In this document: in pieces, positions 27,063-37,003 of the stretch
How positions within the stretch are numbered: the first letter of the stretch is position 1
How the letters are laid out: each line of letters opens with the position of its first letter
Assembly: GCF_006538365.1 (NCBI RefSeq)
Contig: NZ_BJKN01000002.1
Coordinates: forward strand, 269,276 to 333,275
DNA from: Moorella sp. E308F
GTDB lineage: Bacteria > Bacillota > DSM-521 > Neomoorellales > Neomoorellaceae
DNA length: 64,000 nt
Direction of reading: 5' to 3'
Made by a program: the position numbers and the translations under genes
The notes under the pieces: generated by a model
Database searches by the model: none
The model's input: only the letters and a program-made list of their open reading frames with translations
Told to the model about the DNA's origin: nothing

Positions 27063-28160
27063 ATGGCGGCAGAAGTATTCTGGGCCGATATGCGGACAGA
27101 AAAAGGGAAGAATCTGGTGGATAAAGTGGCAACTTTATGGCGTAAAGCCGGCTTTCAAAAGGCCATCGCCCCGGAAGATCTGGTTGCCATCAAGATCCAC
27201 TTTGGCGAAAGGGGGAATCTGGCCTATATTAACCCGGTCTTCGCCCGCCAGGTGGTAGAACTGGTTAAAACCGGCCGGGGTAAGCCCTTCCTTACGGATT
27301 CTAATACTCTCTATGTCGGTTCCCGTTCCAACGCCGTCGACCATTTACAGACGGCCATTGAAAACGGTTTTGCCTATGCTGTGGCCGGTGCTCCCTTGAT
27401 CATTGCCGACGGCTTGAAAGGCAAGGATTATTTTGAGGTGCCGGTTAACGGCAAGCACTTCCAGCAGGTTAAAATCAGCAGTGCCATTTACCATGCCGAC
27501 AGCCTGGTGGTCATGAGCCACTTTAAAGGCCATGAATTGACGAGTTTCGGCGGGACCATTAAAAACCTGGGCATGGGGTGCGGCAGCCCGAGCGGCAAGC
27601 AGATGATGCACAGTGATGTTCTCCCCGAGGTCCGGGAAGAAAAATGTATGGGTTGTGGAAAATGCCGGCGCTGGTGCCCGGCAGGAGCCATTACCGTAAA
27701 TGGGAAGGCCAGCATCAATGCCGAGCTGTGCATCGGCTGCGGCGAGTGTACCGTCACTTGCCCGGTAAGGGCCATTAAAGCCAGCTTCAAGAGCGATCCG
27801 GTGGTGCTGCAGGAAAAGATTGTGGAATTTGCCCGGGGAGCCCTCAAAGATAAAGAGAACAAATGCGTTTTCTTTAACTTCGTGACTCACGTTGCTCCTG
27901 AATGCGATTGTAATTCCTGGAATGATGCCGCCATTATCCCCGATGTCGGCATCCTGGCTTCCTGGGACCCGGTGGCCCTGGACCAGGCCAGTTTTGACCT
28001 GGCCAATGCCCAGCCCGCCCTGCCGGGAACGCGCCTGGACGGCCACGAGGGAGGCAAAGATAAATTCCTGGCCCTCAGTGGGTATGACGGGACCCCCCTC
28101 TTAAAATATGCTGAGGAGATGGGCCTGGGAACACGAGAATATAACCTGGTTAAAATCTGA
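27063..28160 (+). CDS. DUF362 protein with two 4Fe-4S clusters
   Basis: A 365-residue protein with a DUF362 domain (KIHFGERGN, HFKGHELTSFGG, NLGMGC) interrupted at about residues 194-235 by a ferredoxin-type insert with two cluster motifs, CMGCGKCRRWCP and CIGCGECTVTCP. The physiological reaction of these proteins is unknown; a redox or metal/cofactor role is usually suggested. ATG 27063 follows GGAGAGGAG. It lies between guaB and a DUF296 gene without clear functional links. Confidence 0.88.
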   Translation: MAAEVFWADMRTEKGKNLVDKVATLWRKAGFQKAIAPEDLVAIKIHFGERGNLAYINPVFARQVVELVKTGRGKPFLTDSNTLYVGSRSNAVDHLQTAIENGFAYAVAGAPLIIADGLKGKDYFEVPVNGKHFQQVKISSAIYHADSLVVMSHFKGHELTSFGGTIKNLGMGCGSPSGKQMMHSDVLPEVREEKCMGCGKCRRWCPAGAITVNGKASINAELCIGCGECTVTCPVRAIKASFKSDPVVLQEKIVEFARGALKDKENKCVFFNFVTHVAPECDCNSWNDAAIIPDVGILASWDPVALDQASFDLANAQPALPGTRLDGHEGGKDKFLALSGYDGTPLLKYAEEMGLGTREYNLVKI

Positions 28161-28232
28161 AAAGTATAGTTGGCAATGGGGACTTTAACTTAAAAAGACA
28201 TCGACACCTTTTTAGCAGGAGGATTGGAAAAA

Positions 28233-28676
28233 ATGGCGAACTTATATGTTAAGAAGCTGGAAGGCAAGCCCGGCCGGCAGCTGGCCTACCGCCTGGCTTA
28301 CGGCTGCGATCTCCTGGAAGCCCTGCAGGGCATTGTTGAGGAAGAGGATGTGCGTTTCGGGTCCATTAACTTTTTGGGTAGTGTACTAAAGGCCAGAGTA
28401 GGATACTTTTTAGTAGAGGAAAAGCGTTTTATAACCCTGGAATGGGATCAGCTTATGGAAATTTTAAGCGGCTTGGGTAATGTTTCCTTGAAAGATGGCA
28501 AACCCTTTGTCCATGCCCACTTGACTTTCCTCGACCGCGAGGGAAAAGTTTACGGCGGGCATCTACTGCCGGGGACCATTGTCTACGCCGGGGAGGTTTT
28601 CATCGAAGAAATTGAACTCCCGGCACCGCCGGAGCGAGTCTATGACCCGGTAACCGGATTAAATCTGTGGGAATAG
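28233..28676 (+). CDS. PPC/DUF296 domain protein
   Basis: A 147-residue single-domain protein of the PPC (plant and prokaryote conserved, DUF296) family, known as the oligomerising domain of plant AT-hook proteins and as stand-alone trimers in bacteria with unknown role. The family signature FVHAHLTFLDREGKVYGGHL is visible near residues 90-110; its histidines are the likely metal ligands. ATG 28233 lies 10 bases after AGGAGG; the TTG at 28224 is too close. Confidence 0.82.
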   Translation: MANLYVKKLEGKPGRQLAYRLAYGCDLLEALQGIVEEEDVRFGSINFLGSVLKARVGYFLVEEKRFITLEWDQLMEILSGLGNVSLKDGKPFVHAHLTFLDREGKVYGGHLLPGTIVYAGEVFIEEIELPAPPERVYDPVTGLNLWE

Positions 28677-28719
28677 AATGGATGGGGTTTATTAGATTTG
28701 CTTAGTGGGGGTGGGGATA

Positions 28720-29202
28720 ATGCTCATACCGGTGAAGGTAAAACAGATAGTCCTTGATCAGACCTTGAGTCCGGTAGTGTTGCTGAGTGACCAGGAGGAA
28801 ACTCAGGTTCTGCCCATCTGGGTGGGGCCCTTTGAAGCCCAGGCTATTGCCCTGGCCATGCAGGGTATCCTGACACCGCGCCCCCTGACCCACGACCTGT
28901 TACGCTCCCTATGTGAGAACCTGGGAGTGGAGGTCAAAAAGGTCCTGGTCCAGGATATCCGCGACGGTACCTATTATGCTGAACTTTACCTCCGCCAGGG
29001 GGATAAAGAGATAGTAGTTGATGCCCGGCCAAGTGATGCCATTGCCCTGGCCCTCAGGACCAACGCACCCCTCTATATCACGGAAAAAGTAGCCGCCTAT
29101 ACCTTAAATATCGAGGACCTGGTCAGTGCCGACCAGGTTGAGGAATTACAGCAAATGCTCCAGGATAATAAACCCGAGGATGATAAAAAGCACCTGCATT
29201 AA
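28720..29202 (+). CDS. Bifunctional nuclease family (DUF151) protein
   Basis: A 160-residue protein with the BFN/DUF151 pattern: LPIWVGPFEAQAIALAMQG near residues 30-50, RPLTHDLL, and DARPSDAIALALRTNAPL. In plants a homologue has DNase and RNase activity; bacterial members are poorly characterised. ATG 28720 follows GGGGTGGGGA. It ends before a strong terminator, closing the guaB-to-BFN stretch. Confidence 0.88.
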   Translation: MLIPVKVKQIVLDQTLSPVVLLSDQEETQVLPIWVGPFEAQAIALAMQGILTPRPLTHDLLRSLCENLGVEVKKVLVQDIRDGTYYAELYLRQGDKEIVVDARPSDAIALALRTNAPLYITEKVAAYTLNIEDLVSADQVEELQQMLQDNKPEDDKKHLH

Positions 29203-29212
29203 CAGGTTTTCC

Positions 29213-29244
29213 ATCCCGGCCGGGTATAAGGCCGGGATTATTTG
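29213..29244 (+). terminator. Terminator after the DUF151 gene
   Basis: ATCCCGGCC (29213-29221) pairs with GGCCGGGAT (29230-29238), followed by TATTTGT. Confidence 0.8.
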
Positions 29245-29270
29245 TAGCCCGGACTACGAAAATGTATAAT
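29242..29270 (+). promoter_or_regulatory. Sigma-A promoter of the miaB-mutSL-miaA-hfq operon
   Basis: TTGTAG (29242-29247), 17-base spacer, perfect TATAAT (29265-29270), about 32 bases before the miaB start. Confidence 0.82.
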
Positions 29271-29308
29271 AGAAAGAGCTACACTCTATATTTCCGGAGG
29301 GTTCAGGT

Positions 29309-30640
29309 TTGGCGGGTCAAGGGAAAACCTTTAAGATTATCACCTACGGTTGCCAGATGAATCAAAGGGACAGCGAAATGATGGCCGACCTCCTCCAGGC
29401 AGCGGGTTATGAGCCGGTGGCTGATGAGGCAGATGCCGGCGTCATTATCCTTGATACCTGCTGCGTGCGGGAAAAGGCTGAGAATAAAGTTTACGGTAAA
29501 CTGGGCCAGATAGAAAGGCTGAAAAGCGCCAACCCGGACCTGGTAATTGCCGTGGCTGGTTGTATGGTGCAGCAGCCCGGGGTCGCCGAGAAGATTCGCC
29601 AGCAGGCACCTTATGTCGACTTGCTCCTGGGAACCCATAATCTGACTGACTTGCCCCGGTTGATTGAGGAAGTTAAAGAAATGCACCAGCCTCGCATAGC
29701 TGTCCAGGAAGAAGGCCCGGTGGTAGAAGAGCTCCCCCGGCGCCGGGCCCGCGGCGCCCAGGCCTTTGTAACCATTACCTATGGCTGCAATAATTTTTGT
29801 ACCTACTGCATTGTGCCCTATGTCCGCGGTCGGGAGAGGAGCCGCCGGCCGGAAGATATCTTAAAAGAAATCAAAGACCTGGTTGACCAGGGGGTTATTG
29901 AGGTAACCCTGCTGGGCCAGAACGTCAATTCCTACGGGCGTGATTTGGAGGAGGAAATTACTTTTGCCGGCCTGTTAACCATGGTCAACGCCGTTGAAGG
30001 TTTAAAACGCATTCGCTATGTCACTTCCCACCCCCGGGATTTTACTCCCCATCTGGTGGAAACCATCAGCCGCCTGGATAAGGTGTGCGAGCACGTACAC
30101 CTGCCTGTTCAGGCCGGCAGCAACCGCATCCTGGAACTCATGCACCGGGGCTATACGCGGGAGCATTACCTGGAGCTGGTCGCTTCTCTCCGCCGGCATA
30201 TTCCGGGAATCAGCCTGACTACCGACCTTATTGTCGGTTTTCCCGGCGAAACGGAAGATGATTTCAGGGAGACCCTGGACCTGGTGGCCAGGGTGCAGTT
30301 TGACAATGCCTTTACCTTCATGTATTCGCCGCGTAAAGGCACGGTGGCGGCAACCCTGCCCGGGCAGCTGCCCCGGGAAGTAAAGAAAGAGCGCTTGAAG
30401 CGTTTAATGGAGCTCCAGAACCAGATTAGCCTTAAGAAAAACGAAGCCCTGGTGGGGCAGGAAGTAGAGGTGCTGGTGGAAGGGCCGAGTAAAACTGATG
30501 CTTCCCAATTAAGCGGGCGCACCCGGACCAACAAGCTGGTTATCTTCCCCGGCGATCGCAACTTAACCGGCAAGCTGGTCAATGTCCGGCTAACCCGGGC
30601 CCAGACATGGTTATTAAAAGGGGAAATCAGCCGTGCCTAA
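29309..30640 (+). CDS. miaB: tRNA-2-methylthio-N6-dimethylallyladenosine synthase
   Basis: MiaB is a radical-SAM methylthiotransferase that converts i6A37 to ms2i6A37 in tRNA. The 443-residue protein has the N-terminal cluster domain ([27 protein letters not shown]), the radical-SAM motif CNNFCTYC near residue 160, and a C-terminal TRAM domain. TTG start follows GGAGGGTTC. The cotranscribed miaA supplies the i6A substrate. Its end overlaps mutS by 8 bases. Confidence 0.97.
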   Translation: MAGQGKTFKIITYGCQMNQRDSEMMADLLQAAGYEPVADEADAGVIILDTCCVREKAENKVYGKLGQIERLKSANPDLVIAVAGCMVQQPGVAEKIRQQAPYVDLLLGTHNLTDLPRLIEEVKEMHQPRIAVQEEGPVVEELPRRRARGAQAFVTITYGCNNFCTYCIVPYVRGRERSRRPEDILKEIKDLVDQGVIEVTLLGQNVNSYGRDLEEEITFAGLLTMVNAVEGLKRIRYVTSHPRDFTPHLVETISRLDKVCEHVHLPVQAGSNRILELMHRGYTREHYLELVASLRRHIPGISLTTDLIVGFPGETEDDFRETLDLVARVQFDNAFTFMYSPRKGTVAATLPGQLPREVKKERLKRLMELQNQISLKKNEALVGQEVEVLVEGPSKTDASQLSGRTRTNKLVIFPGDRNLTGKLVNVRLTRAQTWLLKGEISRA

Positions 30641-33227
30641 AGGACAGGCCCTGACTCCCATGATGGAACAATACCGCCAGATTAAATCCCAGTATCCTGA
30701 TAGCATTCTCTTTTTCCGCCTGGGTGATTTCTATGAGATGTTTTACGAGGATGCCGAAGTGGTATCCCGGGAACTGGACCTGGTGTTGACCTCCCGGGGC
30801 GGCAAGGAAGCGGCCCCTATGTGCGGGGTTCCCTATCACGCTGCCGATAGCTATTTAGCCCGCCTCATAGCTAAAGGCTATAAAGTAGCCATCTGTGAAC
30901 AAATGGAAGATCCCCGCCAGGCCAAAGGCCTGGTCCGGCGGGAGGTTATCCGCGTAGTTACGCCGGGGACGATAATTGATGAAAAAGCCCTGCCGGCCAA
31001 GGGCAACAATTACCTGGCGGCCGTTGTGGGTGAAGGCGGCAGCTTCGGTCTGGCCTGGGCCGATGCTTCCACCGGGGAATTTCAATTTACCCTCTGCCCG
31101 GGCCTGGAAGAACTCCTTGACGAACTGGTACGCCTGATGCCGGCGGAGTATTTACTGCCCCCTGAACTGGCTGCCGATTCCTCCTTTTGCCGGCGCCTGC
31201 AGCTCTATACCAGAGGTGTAATTACCAGCTGGGCCCCGGCGGCCGGCCCGGCAGATGCCCGGCAGGCCCTCGGCGAGCACTTTGGTAAGGAGAAATTGAG
31301 TCAGATGGAATTACCGCCGGCAGCCGCCCTGGCCGCAGCCATGGTTCTTTCCTTTCTGAAAGCTACCCAGCATAGCTCCCTGGCCCACCTGGACGCCCCG
31401 ACCCCGGCAGCTGCCACCAGCCGGATGGTCCTCGACCAGGCCACCCGGCGCAACCTGGAACTGGTAGCCTGCGGCCGGGAGGAAAAGCGAGAGGGTTCTT
31501 TACTGTGGGTTCTGGATAAAACGGTCACCGCCATGGGCGCCCGCACCCTCAGGCGCTGGCTGGACCAACCCCTGCTGGATGTCAAGGCTATTAAGGCCCG
31601 CCAGGAAGCCGTAGCGGAGCTGGTGGACGGTTTTATTTTGCGTCAGGAGTTAAGGGAAGCCCTGCAGGCGGTGCGGGATCTGGAGCGCCTGGCCGGCCGG
31701 GTAGCTTATGGTACGGCCGGCGGGCGGGACCTCCAGTCCTTGAGGGGATCCCTGGCGGTGGTGCCGGAAGTTATGGAGCTGCTGGCAGGTGTCCGGGCCG
31801 GCCTTCTGCTTGCCATCAGGGAACAGATGGACCCCTTGACGGAACTGGTGGACCTCCTTGGCCGGGCCATTGTTGATGACCCGCCCCTTAGCATCCATGA
31901 GGGAGGGATAATCCGGCCCGGTTACAACGCTGAGGTTGATCGCTTGCGCCAGGCGGCAGAGCACGGTCGCGAATGGATAGCCGCCCTCGAAGCTGAAGAA
32001 AGGGAACGGACGGGGATCAAGTCGCTGAAGGTAGGCTATAACCGGGTTTTTGGTTATTACATAGAGGTTACCCGGCCGAATCTACCCCAGGTACCGCCCG
32101 ATTATGAGCGCAAGCAGACCCTGGCCAACGCTGAGCGCTTTGTTACCCGTCGCCTCCAGGAACTGGAGCGCCAGGTCCTGGGAGCGGAAGAGAGACTGGT
32201 CCAGCTGGAGTATGAGCTTTTTCAGGCCCTCCGGGATGAAGTGCTGCAAGTCCTGCCCCGCATCCAGCGTACGGCCCGCGCCCTGGGGGTACTGGATGCT
32301 CTCCTTTCCCTGGCTACGGTGGCCGTCGATCACAATTATACCTGTCCCCAGGTAGATACCGGCATGGTTATCCAGATCGAGCAGGGGCGGCACCCGGTCG
32401 TGGAGCTGGTAGAAACCCACGGCAGTTTCGTACCCAACGACACCTACCTGGACCAGGAACAAAGGGTGCATATTATTACCGGGCCCAATATGGCGGGCAA
32501 ATCCACCTATATCCGCCAGGTGGCTTTAATCGTCCTCCTGGCCCAGATCGGCAGCTTTGTGCCGGCCCGCAGGGCAAGGATCGGGGTGGTAGACAGGATC
32601 TTTACGAGGGTAGGCGCCGCCGATGACCTCTTTGCCGGCCAGAGCACCTTTATGGTCGAGATGCAGGAAGTGGCCAACATCCTGCGTCATGCTACCCGGA
32701 GGAGCCTGGTCATCCTGGATGAAGTAGGAAGGGGGACAAGCACCGCCGACGGGTTAAGTATTGCCAGGGCGGTGACGGAGTATTTACATGATGTTGTCGG
32801 CGCCCGCACCCTCTTTGCCACCCACTATCACGAACTGGTAACCCTGGCCGGCCAGCTGGCCGGAGTAAAGAATTATTGCGTAGCCGTACGGGAGGAAGGG
32901 GAAGATATAACTTTCCTGCGCACCATTGTTCCCGGCAGTACCGATAAAAGCTATGGTATCCATGTGGCCCGCCTGGCCGGTTTACCGGCTGCGGTGCTCA
33001 AGCGTGCCCAGGAGCTTTTAGAACACCAGCCGGGCGGTGAAAGCCGGGCTGCCGTTATACCAGCAAAGAAAGTATCCCTGACCAGTATTGAAAAACAGGT
33101 TTTACAGGAGCTGGCGAGTTTCGCCCTGATGGCCGCCACGCCCCTGGAAGCCATGGAACAGATTTTCCGCTGGCAGCGGCAGCTTCACCAGCAGGGGACG
33201 GAAATAGTAAAAATTGGCAGGGGATGA
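30633..33227 (+). CDS. mutS: DNA mismatch repair protein MutS
   Basis: An 864-residue MutS, the mismatch-recognition ATPase. The N-terminal Phe-x-Glu mismatch motif is visible as GDFYEMF near residue 31-37, the Walker A as GPNMAGKST near residue 616, and the ABC signature/DE box as [22 protein letters not shown]-type His (FATHYHEL) follows. It overlaps miaB at the 5' end, and mutL starts just after its stop. Confidence 0.98.
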   Translation: MPKGQALTPMMEQYRQIKSQYPDSILFFRLGDFYEMFYEDAEVVSRELDLVLTSRGGKEAAPMCGVPYHAADSYLARLIAKGYKVAICEQMEDPRQAKGLVRREVIRVVTPGTIIDEKALPAKGNNYLAAVVGEGGSFGLAWADASTGEFQFTLCPGLEELLDELVRLMPAEYLLPPELAADSSFCRRLQLYTRGVITSWAPAAGPADARQALGEHFGKEKLSQMELPPAAALAAAMVLSFLKATQHSSLAHLDAPTPAAATSRMVLDQATRRNLELVACGREEKREGSLLWVLDKTVTAMGARTLRRWLDQPLLDVKAIKARQEAVAELVDGFILRQELREALQAVRDLERLAGRVAYGTAGGRDLQSLRGSLAVVPEVMELLAGVRAGLLLAIREQMDPLTELVDLLGRAIVDDPPLSIHEGGIIRPGYNAEVDRLRQAAEHGREWIAALEAEERERTGIKSLKVGYNRVFGYYIEVTRPNLPQVPPDYERKQTLANAERFVTRRLQELERQVLGAEERLVQLEYELFQALRDEVLQVLPRIQRTARALGVLDALLSLATVAVDHNYTCPQVDTGMVIQIEQGRHPVVELVETHGSFVPNDTYLDQEQRVHIITGPNMAGKSTYIRQVALIVLLAQIGSFVPARRARIGVVDRIFTRVGAADDLFAGQSTFMVEMQEVANILRHATRRSLVILDEVGRGTSTADGLSIARAVTEYLHDVVGARTLFATHYHELVTLAGQLAGVKNYCVAVREEGEDITFLRTIVPGSTDKSYGIHVARLAGLPAAVLKRAQELLEHQPGGESRAAVIPAKKVSLTSIEKQVLQELASFALMAATPLEAMEQIFRWQRQLHQQGTEIVKIGRG

Positions 33228-33231
33228 TCCT

Positions 33232-35094
33232 TTGACAGGTGAGCTTTGTCCCAGGATAGCCATTCTGGATGCCGAGACGGCCAATCAGATCGCCGCCGGG
33301 GAAGTAGTCGAAAGGCCGGCCTCGGTGGTAAAAGAGCTGGTGGAAAATTCTTTAGATGCCGCTGCCCGGCATATTGCCATCGAAGTTAAAGGGGGCGGCC
33401 TCACCCTGATCCGTGTCCGGGATGACGGATGGGGGATTAACCCTGAAGATGCCCCCTTGGCCTTTGCCCGCCATGCTACCAGCAAGATTCGCCGGGCCAA
33501 TGACCTGTGGGGGATTACCACCCTGGGCTTCCGGGGGGAAGCTTTACCCAGTATTGCGGCTGTAGCCCGGGTAGAAATGGATACCAGACCTCCGGGAGAG
33601 ACTGCCGGCGTCAGGGTAAGGATAGCCGGCGGCGGGGAGCCGGAGATTACCGCCATCGGCTGCCCTCCCGGTACCACGGTTACGGTGACCGATTTATTTT
33701 ATAATACTCCGGCACGGCGGCAGTACTTAAAGAAACCGGCAAGCGAGGCCCGCGCCGTCGTTGCTGCTGTAGAAAGGCTGGCCCTGGCCCACCCGGAAGT
33801 AGCCTTCAATCTCCACCTGGAGGGCAAGCGCCTGCTGTCTACCCCGGGCAACAGCGATTTACAGGCGGTGGTGGCGGCCATTTACGGCCTGGAAACAGGC
33901 CGGGAATTACTACCCCTGGCCGGCGAAGGCGAGGGCTGGACGCTGAAGGGTTTCATATCGCCCCCCTGGCTGCACCGGGCCGGCCGCAGCCAGCAGGTGT
34001 TAACAGTCAACGGCCGCTATATTTTTAACCGCCTCCTCACCCGCGCTGTGGAGGAGTGTTACCAGGCCGTTATTCCCAGCGGCCGCCATCCCCTTTTTAT
34101 CCTGCAGCTGACCATCGATCCCCGCCTGGTGGATGTCAATGTTCACCCGGCCAAACTGGAGGTCCGCTTTCAGCAGGAATACGAGCTGGCCCGGCAGATA
34201 GCCGCCCTGGTAAACAGGGCCCTGCATACTCCCCGGGCCGTCGCGCCGGCAACTACTGCCGCCGCGCAGGTAACCACTGGACGGCTGGAGGGAAGGAAGA
34301 CGGCCGCGCCGGGGGCCCTCCAGCAAGATTTTGCTTTCCAGCGAAAGGAAGTACAGGCCCGTTTTTGGGGAGAATATATATTAAAGGAAAGGCCTGCGGA
34401 TGAGGAAAATAGGGCAGAAAAGGTTGGAGAAGTTCGGGCGGTAAAACCTGATAAGGAAATTGATACCCGGAGCGACTTACAAACAGAACCGGTGGATGCG
34501 AACAGCCAGGTCCTGCCGCCTTTAAGGGCCATAGGCCAGCTACTTAATACCTACATCCTGGCTGAAGGCATGGATGGCCTTTATATCATTGACCAGCATG
34601 CGGCCCATGAGCGCTGTCGCTTTGAAAGCCTGCAACAACGAGTTAACTCTGGCAGTTGGCCGGCGCAGATGCTGGAGCCCCCCCTGACCCTGCACCTCGC
34701 CCCGGCCATGACGGTAAAACTTGTCGAGCAAATTGTCACCTTACGGGAGCTGGGGTTTATAGTTGAAACCTTCGGCGCCAATTCCTTTTTGCTGCGCTCG
34801 GTGCCGTCAGGTGTGCCGCCGGGTAAAGAAAGGGAAGTCCTGGAAGATTTTCTGGCTGACGAAAATTTGCCGGCAGAAGAAAGGCTTTTAAAAATCTTGT
34901 CCTGCCACGGAGCAATTAAAGCAGGAGACACTCTGAGTGGGGTCGAGATGCAGAAGCTTTTAGACGAACTGCAGAAAATTAGCCGGCCTTATACCTGCCC
35001 CCACGGCCGGCCGGCTGTAGTCCGCCTGGACCGGTCCACCCTTGCCCGTTATTTTCACCGGCCTCAGGGCGCAGCGGCCTTGAGGATGCCATAA
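33232..35094 (+). CDS. mutL: DNA mismatch repair endonuclease MutL
   Basis: A 620-residue GHKL ATPase with NQIAAGEVVERPASVVKEL at the N-terminus, GFRGEAL and a C-terminal endonuclease-type domain: the metal-binding motif reads DQHAAHERCRFE, close to the DQHAAxERxxYE consensus, and SCHGAIKAGD plus CPHGRP follow. MutL is therefore expected to nick DNA itself, as in bacteria lacking MutH. TTG 33232 follows AGGGGATGA; an in-frame TTG at 33214 would overlap mutS. Confidence 0.97.
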   Translation: MTGELCPRIAILDAETANQIAAGEVVERPASVVKELVENSLDAAARHIAIEVKGGGLTLIRVRDDGWGINPEDAPLAFARHATSKIRRANDLWGITTLGFRGEALPSIAAVARVEMDTRPPGETAGVRVRIAGGGEPEITAIGCPPGTTVTVTDLFYNTPARRQYLKKPASEARAVVAAVERLALAHPEVAFNLHLEGKRLLSTPGNSDLQAVVAAIYGLETGRELLPLAGEGEGWTLKGFISPPWLHRAGRSQQVLTVNGRYIFNRLLTRAVEECYQAVIPSGRHPLFILQLTIDPRLVDVNVHPAKLEVRFQQEYELARQIAALVNRALHTPRAVAPATTAAAQVTTGRLEGRKTAAPGALQQDFAFQRKEVQARFWGEYILKERPADEENRAEKVGEVRAVKPDKEIDTRSDLQTEPVDANSQVLPPLRAIGQLLNTYILAEGMDGLYIIDQHAAHERCRFESLQQRVNSGSWPAQMLEPPLTLHLAPAMTVKLVEQIVTLRELGFIVETFGANSFLLRSVPSGVPPGKEREVLEDFLADENLPAEERLLKILSCHGAIKAGDTLSGVEMQKLLDELQKISRPYTCPHGRPAVVRLDRSTLARYFHRPQGAAALRMP

Positions 35095-35150
35095 GGAGGG
35101 GGCGGTGATTAGGGATAAAGGTTAGGCTGGCAAGGAGGAGAACGTAGCGA

Positions 35151-36116
35151 TTGACTGCCAAGAAGCCCCTGGCGGCCATCGTCGGGCCCACGGCTACCGG
35201 TAAGTCGGCCATCGCCCTGCACGTAGCTACCAGGCTGCAGGCGGAAATAATCTCCGTCGATTCCGCCCAGGTTTACCGGGGTATGGATATAGGCACCGCC
35301 AAACTGCCGCCGGCAGAACGGGTGGGTCCCGGCGGTGTGCCCATACCCCATCATTTGATCGACATTGTGGATCCGGACGAGCCCTTTAGCGTGGCCGATT
35401 TTCAAAAACTTGCCCGGGAAACCATAGCGTCCATCCTTCAACGGGGACGCGTGCCCCTGCTGGTCGGGGGGACGGGCCTTTATTACCAGGCCGTAGTCGA
35501 CCCCTACCTTTTTACTCCCATGCCCGGGGATAAAAAAATCAGACAATATCTGGAAGAACAGGCGCGAAGCCGCGGTAATGAATACCTTTATGAAGAGTTA
35601 AAAAGAGTTGACCCGGAAGCAGCACGGCGGATTCACCTTCATGACCGGCGCCGGCTGGTCAGGGCTTTGGAGGTTTATATCATGACGGGAAAGCCCATTT
35701 CAGCGGCTTTAGAATGGCGGCGACGGCAAGAAACGCCTTACCGCCTGGCGGCGGTGGCTCTCACCATGCCCCGGCCGCAGCTTTACCGCCGCATAGAAGC
35801 CCGGGTCGATGCCATGATTGCCCAAGGGCTGGTAGAGGAAGTACGGGGTTTACTGGCCAGGTATGATCACCGCCTGCCGGCTCTCCAGGCCGTGGGCTAT
35901 AAGGAAATTGGCGCCTACGTCCGCGGTGAAATGGAACTGGAGGATGCCGTCGCCCTTTTGAAACGCAATACCCGGCGCCTGGCCAAAAGGCAGCTGACAT
36001 GGTTCAAGCGGGATACACGCCTGCGCTGGTGGGAAGTAGAACCCGGAAGACAGGAGGAAATAGCGGCAGAGATTGCTAATTATATTGCAGGATACCTTGA
36101 TATTGATGTAGAATAG
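35151..36116 (+). CDS. miaA: tRNA dimethylallyltransferase
   Basis: MiaA transfers a dimethylallyl group to A37 of tRNAs reading UNN codons. In the 321-residue protein GPTATGKSAIA is the P-loop, DSAQVYRGMDIGTAK the conserved Asp motif, and VGGTGLYYQA and QAVGYKEIG are further family signatures. TTG start follows AAGGAGGAG. It works with MiaB, encoded 5.8 kb upstream in the same operon. Confidence 0.97.
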   Translation: MTAKKPLAAIVGPTATGKSAIALHVATRLQAEIISVDSAQVYRGMDIGTAKLPPAERVGPGGVPIPHHLIDIVDPDEPFSVADFQKLARETIASILQRGRVPLLVGGTGLYYQAVVDPYLFTPMPGDKKIRQYLEEQARSRGNEYLYEELKRVDPEAARRIHLHDRRRLVRALEVYIMTGKPISAALEWRRRQETPYRLAAVALTMPRPQLYRRIEARVDAMIAQGLVEEVRGLLARYDHRLPALQAVGYKEIGAYVRGEMELEDAVALLKRNTRRLAKRQLTWFKRDTRLRWWEVEPGRQEEIAAEIANYIAGYLDIDVE

Positions 36117-36156
36117 GGTTATACTAAACAAAAAATACCAACCTGGAGGGTAAAAG

Positions 36157-36399
36157 ATGAATAAAACAGGGAACCTGCAGGATTTGTTTTTAAATGTGCT
36201 GCGCAGGGACAATACCCCCGTCACTATTTACCTGGTTAACGGCTTTCAACTGAAAGGGATAGTACGGGGCTTTGACAATTTTACCGTGGTCCTGGATTCC
36301 GACGGCAAGCAGCAGATGATCTACAAGCATGCCATTTCCACAATCACGCCTTTCCGGCCGGTTAACCTCATGGCCGAGAGCAAGGCTGAAGCCAAATAG
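36157..36399 (+). CDS. hfq: RNA chaperone Hfq
   Basis: An 80-residue Sm-like protein that forms hexamers and binds U- and A-rich RNA. The Sm1 motif is visible as [18 protein letters not shown] and the Sm2 signature as YKHAIST. ATG 36157 follows CTGGAGGG. Hfq sits after miaA as in many bacteria; the operon ends with a terminator right after it. Confidence 0.97.
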   Translation: MNKTGNLQDLFLNVLRRDNTPVTIYLVNGFQLKGIVRGFDNFTVVLDSDGKQQMIYKHAISTITPFRPVNLMAESKAEAK

Positions 36400-36420
36400 G
36401 TATATACTTACCACCCCGGA

Positions 36421-36450
36421 ACTCCCCGGCCCGAACCGGGGAGTTTTTCT
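36421..36450 (+). terminator. Terminator after hfq
   Basis: ACTCCCCGG (36421-36429) pairs with CCGGGGAGT (36436-36444), followed by TTTTCTTT. Confidence 0.92.
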
Positions 36451-36520
36451 TTGGTTTAGCCAGGAGAGGGGTATAATCTGCGGTTCCAGGTTAAAAAATA
36501 GGACCAGGGAGGAATCTCAT

Positions 36521-36907
36521 ATGCCCGGACCCAAGGTAAAGTGCAAAGTAAATACCTGCAACCACTGGATGAACGGCGACTTATGTTCGGCGGGAAATAT
36601 AGATATTATGCATGAAGAAGAGGGTAAGATGGCCCAGAATCCCGAACAGACCCAGTGCAAGACCTTTTACGCCCGCCGGGGGTTGGCCAACCTGCTGGGC
36701 TCCCTGGATAATTTCAACTGGAGTGGCTTCTTGAGCAATACCTTCCTGCCCGGGGGAGAACTTTATCCCTCTGTTACCTGTATCGTCAATACCTGTACTT
36801 ACTGGGCGGAGGGAAACCACTGTAAGGCCGAAAAGATTGATGTGGTCGGCGTTAATGCCGACGAAAGCCAGGATACCAACTGTTTTACCTTTAAGCGCAA
36901 AAGCTGA
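36521..36907 (+). CDS. Protein with two DUF1540 cysteine motifs
   Basis: A 128-residue protein with two copies of the DUF1540 pattern: V(K/N)TC.HW...LC.A near the N-terminus ending in TQCKTF, and V(N)TCTYWAEGNHCKA ending in DTNCFTF near the C-terminus. Each copy has four cysteines, probably binding a metal ion; the function is unknown but the domain is common in spore formers. ATG 36521 lies 8 bases after AGGGAGG; upstream in-frame sequence overlaps the hfq terminator and is not coding. Confidence 0.85.
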   Translation: MPGPKVKCKVNTCNHWMNGDLCSAGNIDIMHEEEGKMAQNPEQTQCKTFYARRGLANLLGSLDNFNWSGFLSNTFLPGGELYPSVTCIVNTCTYWAEGNHCKAEKIDVVGVNADESQDTNCFTFKRKS

Positions 36908-36923
36908 CAGGAAAGAAGTGGCA

Positions 36924-36949
36924 GGGCCGGTTCTCCCGGCCTTTTTTCT
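36924..36949 (+). terminator. Terminator after the DUF1540 gene
   Basis: GGCCGG (36925-36930) pairs with CCGGCC (36936-36941), followed by TTTTTTCTT. Confidence 0.88.
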
Positions 36950-37003
36950 TGCCCGACCCGGTGGTGCGTATAAATAAAATAAAGAGAGAGCAGGGGAGGG
37001 CGG

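Noticed and set aside
27345-28046. 233-codon minus-strand frame opposite the DUF362 gene
   Set aside because: Shadow; the plus-strand frame has two clear ferredoxin motifs.
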